Assembly: GCA_964644025.1 (NCBI GenBank)
Contig: CAZXVW010000180.1
Span: forward strand, 1 to 8,948
Length of the DNA stretch: 8,948 nt
Source: CAZXVW01 sp964644025
GTDB lineage: Bacteria > Acidobacteriota > Terriglobia > Bryobacterales > Bryobacteraceae
Reading direction: 5' to 3'
Position 1 is the stretch's first letter; each line of letters opens with the position of its first letter. This document shows positions 7,407-8,948 of the stretch, in pieces. Under the pieces are notes generated by a model. It was not told the DNA's origin, did no database searches, and worked only from the letters and a program-made list of their open reading frames with translations. Position numbers and translations under genes: made by a program.

Positions 7407-7553
7407 CCCGGATTCTGACAGCCCGGTGCTCAGCACGCCTCACTCCGGTCTACGAGAGGGGCCGCGCCCCCCCGGCCAACCACCGACTAGCGACCACGGA
7501 CCAACGACCAGCCGCGCCGGGCTGGAGTGCGGATTTGATAAGTTTGATGGGCG
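7407..7553. other. Non-coding gap between GH-like gene and glycosyltransferase
   Basis: No reading frame here has protein-like features. The gap holds a small hairpin GTGC-TCA-GCAC (7426-7436), a GC-rich hairpin GGGGC-CGC-GCCCC (7458-7470) running into seven consecutive C (7467-7473), and a heptamer repeat (7476-7510). No T-run follows either hairpin, so a classical intrinsic terminator is not visible. TTTGATAAGTTTGATG (7534-7549) is the only AT-rich stretch and is where a promoter for the next gene might lie, but no convincing -10/-35 pair is seen. Confidence 0.5.
7476..7510. repeat. Five-copy degenerate heptamer tandem repeat (consensus NCGACCA)
   Basis: Five adjacent seven-base units can be read: CCAACCA, CCGACTA, GCGACCA, CGGACCA, ACGACCA. 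Each differs from the consensus NCGACCA by at most two bases, and the phase is exact over 35 bases. It lies wholly in the intergenic gap. Short heptamer tandem repeats in intergenic DNA are known as a class from cyanobacteria (STRR elements) and occur in other large soil genomes; membership in such a family is inferred. Confidence 0.7.
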
Positions 7554-8948
7554 GTGCCGAACAAGCGCATCTATTGGACCTTGGCAGTCCTCCTGTTGGG
7601 GCTGATGACAGCCGCTATGGTTTCCTCCAGTGTTCGGGAAAACCAGACCTGGGACGAGGCCACCCATCTGGCGGCGGGTTACGCCTACTGGAGGCTGGGG
7701 GACTTTCGCCTGAATTGGGAGCACCCGCCGCTGGCGAAACTGCTGTGCGCCGTGCCGCTGCTCGCCGTCCACCCGCGCCTGCCGCTGGAACACGAATCCT
7801 GGCGAACCGGCGACATGGTCATGTTCGGAGCGGTGTTCCTGTACCGGAATCTTCTGCCGCCGGACACCTTGCTCTTGCTCGGGCGCCTACCCGCCATGCT
7901 CATGACCTTACTGCTCGGGCTGGCGCTGCTTTTGTGGACCCGGAAGCATTTCGGCGCCGTCGCCGCGCTGTTCGCCCTCTTCCTCTACATCTCGGATCCG
8001 AACATCATCGCCCACGGCCGGTACGTGACCACGGACGTCGCCGCTGCGCTGGCCATTTTTCTCGCCTCGATCGTCTGGGCGCGGTTTCTGATGAGCAAAC
8101 GATGGGTAGACCTGGCTGCAGCCGGGATTGTCCTTGGCCTCGCCGTGGCCACCAAGTTCTCCGCCCTCTTTCTGCTGGCGTTGTTTCCGTTGCTGTACCT
8201 CATCCGGTGGTGGCAGGCCCCGCGGCGGTATTCGTTCCGGCACTTCGCGGCCTCGGGAGTGCTGGCCGTGACGCTGGCCGCCTCCGTCCTGCTGCTGATC
8301 TACTGGCCGGAAACCCGGATGTCGCTGATCGAAAAGAAAACCGCCCCATTAAGCGCCTACATCCACCGCGGCAACTCTGTCGGTCGCACGCTCGGCTGGC
8401 TGGCTGACCGCTTCCACCTGCCGGCCCATGCGTTCCTCCTCGGGCTGGACACGCTGGCCGAGCACAATCACCGGGGCCACGAAACGTATCTGCTGGGGAA
8501 GGTCTCGACGAAGGGCCGCTGGTACTACTTCCCCGTTGCGTTTGCGGTCAAGACGCCCACGGCGGTGCTGGCGCTGCTTGGGCTCTGCCTCGTGGCCGGT
8601 ATCGGCTTTCTGAGGCGGAAGGGCAGCCTCCGCGCCGCACCGTTTCCCTGGATCGTGGTGACGGTTTCCCCGACCGTGTATTTTCTGTTCTCGATGGCGA
8701 GCAACCTGAACCTCGGACTGCGTCACATTCTGCCCGTCTATCCGTTTCTTTTCGTGCTGGTGGCGGCGGTCCTGTTCCGAAAGCCCGTCCGAAAACCCGT
8801 CCTGGCGGTGATCGTCCTGCTGGTCGGCTTGCAGGTGTACGAGCACGCACGGATCCACCCGCATTACCTGGCCTTCTTCAACACCCTGGCCGGCGGCCCC
8901 GAGAAAGGCCCGGATTACCTGCTGGACTCTAACATCGACTGGGGCCAG
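7554..8948 (+). CDS. GT39/GT83-like (PMT/ArnT-type) membrane glycosyltransferase, N-terminal part (3' end outside window)
   Basis: The frame runs open from GTG at 7554 to the last base of the window, giving 465 residues without a stop. An in-frame TGA at 7545-7547 makes this GTG the most upstream start. The ribosome binding site is poor. The protein is highly hydrophobic, with a first membrane segment at about 6-25 and many more (for example around 106-128, 134-152, 160-178 and 184-206). TWDEATH gives the GT-C acidic pair D34-E35 in the first outer loop, followed by NWEHPPLAK (54-62), HGRYVTTD (154-161) and VATKFS. LLDSNIDWGQ ends the window and is typical of this group. Such enzymes transfer a sugar from a polyprenyl-phosphate donor to protein, lipid or glycan on the outer face of the inner membrane. 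The acceptor is unknown. A same-strand overlapping frame at 7535-8407 has no membrane segments and is a shadow. Confidence 0.85.
   Translation, partial: MPNKRIYWTLAVLLLGLMTAAMVSSSVRENQTWDEATHLAAGYAYWRLGDFRLNWEHPPLAKLLCAVPLLAVHPRLPLEHESWRTGDMVMFGAVFLYRNLLPPDTLLLLGRLPAMLMTLLLGLALLLWTRKHFGAVAALFALFLYISDPNIIAHGRYVTTDVAAALAIFLASIVWARFLMSKRWVDLAAAGIVLGLAVATKFSALFLLALFPLLYLIRWWQAPRRYSFRHFAASGVLAVTLAASVLLLIYWPETRMSLIEKKTAPLSAYIHRGNSVGRTLGWLADRFHLPAHAFLLGLDTLAEHNHRGHETYLLGKVSTKGRWYYFPVAFAVKTPTAVLALLGLCLVAGIGFLRRKGSLRAAPFPWIVVTVSPTVYFLFSMASNLNLGLRHILPVYPFLFVLVAAVLFRKPVRKPVLAVIVLLVGLQVYEHARIHPHYLAFFNTLAGGPEKGPDYLLDSNIDWGQ
8777..8800 (+). repeat. Two-copy 12-base tandem repeat inside the glycosyltransferase
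   Basis: Bases 8777-8788 and 8789-8800 are the same 12-mer (CCGAAAGCCCGT and CCGAAAACCCGT) with one difference. They encode RKPV twice in a row in a short basic loop between two membrane segments, most likely cytoplasmic by the positive-inside rule. It is probably a small duplication that keeps the frame. Confidence 0.7.

Noticed and set aside
6435..7436. Minus-strand open frame of 333 residues over the end of the GH-like gene
   Set aside because: It is antisense to clear malectin-like and beta-sandwich domains, and has no domain or ribosome binding site of its own.
7458..7473. GGGGC-CGC-GCCCC hairpin as an intrinsic terminator
   Set aside because: The stem is only five base pairs and is followed by C rather than T residues. 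It could slow transcription, but there is no support for a standard terminator.
7535..8407. Plus-strand 290-residue open frame at the start of the glycosyltransferase
   Set aside because: It runs in another frame over membrane-segment codons, lacks hydrophobic segments, and is Arg/Pro/Gly-rich. The 7554 frame carries the GT-C motifs.

Overview
The window is GC-rich, densely coded bacterial DNA. Its gene set is typical of a soil or sediment polysaccharide degrader: exported glycan-active proteins plus a polytopic membrane glycosyltransferase. The protein style suggests a member of Acidobacteriota (Solibacter/Bryobacter-like) or a similar Planctomycetes-like lineage. The relevant traits are a Tat leader of the MDRRDFLK type on a glycosidase, a GH42-like trimerisation domain, a C-terminal beta-sandwich with a VRLYYRPLNQ motif, and short intergenic gaps. 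The taxonomic guess is inference from protein style only; there is no marker gene.

Layout. (1) Bases 1-917, + strand: the C-terminal part of a right-handed beta-helix protein ending in a Calx-beta-like segment. Its last 123 bases overlap the end of the convergent gene. (2) Bases 4540-795, - strand: a two-gene operon. The upstream gene is a Sec-exported alpha/beta-hydrolase esterase (4540-3002). Five bases after its stop comes a Tat-exported GHL6/GH42M-type glycoside hydrolase (2996-795). (3) Bases 4541-4613: a 73-base divergent control region. It carries a strong ribosome binding site for the esterase and a small dyad that overlaps that site. (4) Bases 4614-7406, + strand: a 930-residue exported multidomain protein with a GH20/GH67-like N-terminal fold, a TIM-barrel-like core, a helical region, a malectin-like galactose-binding-like domain and a final beta-sandwich. 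(5) Bases 7407-7553: a non-coding gap holding a C-rich hairpin and a five-copy degenerate heptamer repeat. (6) Bases 7554-8948, + strand: the first 465 residues of a GT39/GT83-like (PMT/ArnT-type) membrane glycosyltransferase, cut by the window end.

How the genes may work together. The esterase, the Tat glycosidase, the large GH-like protein and the beta-helix protein look like an exported toolkit for a decorated (acylated, branched) plant or microbial polysaccharide. The esterase would remove acyl groups while the two GH-like enzymes cleave sugars. There is no transporter, regulator or SusC/D pair in view, so the substrate cannot be named. The glycosyltransferase sits beyond a non-coding gap and is probably a separate unit.

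I see no rRNA, tRNA, CRISPR array, transposase or phage gene. The most unusual points are the poorly classified 930-residue enzyme, the heptamer repeat, the dyad over the esterase ribosome binding site and the convergent gene overlap. I found no convincing evidence of a wholly new defence or mobile system.
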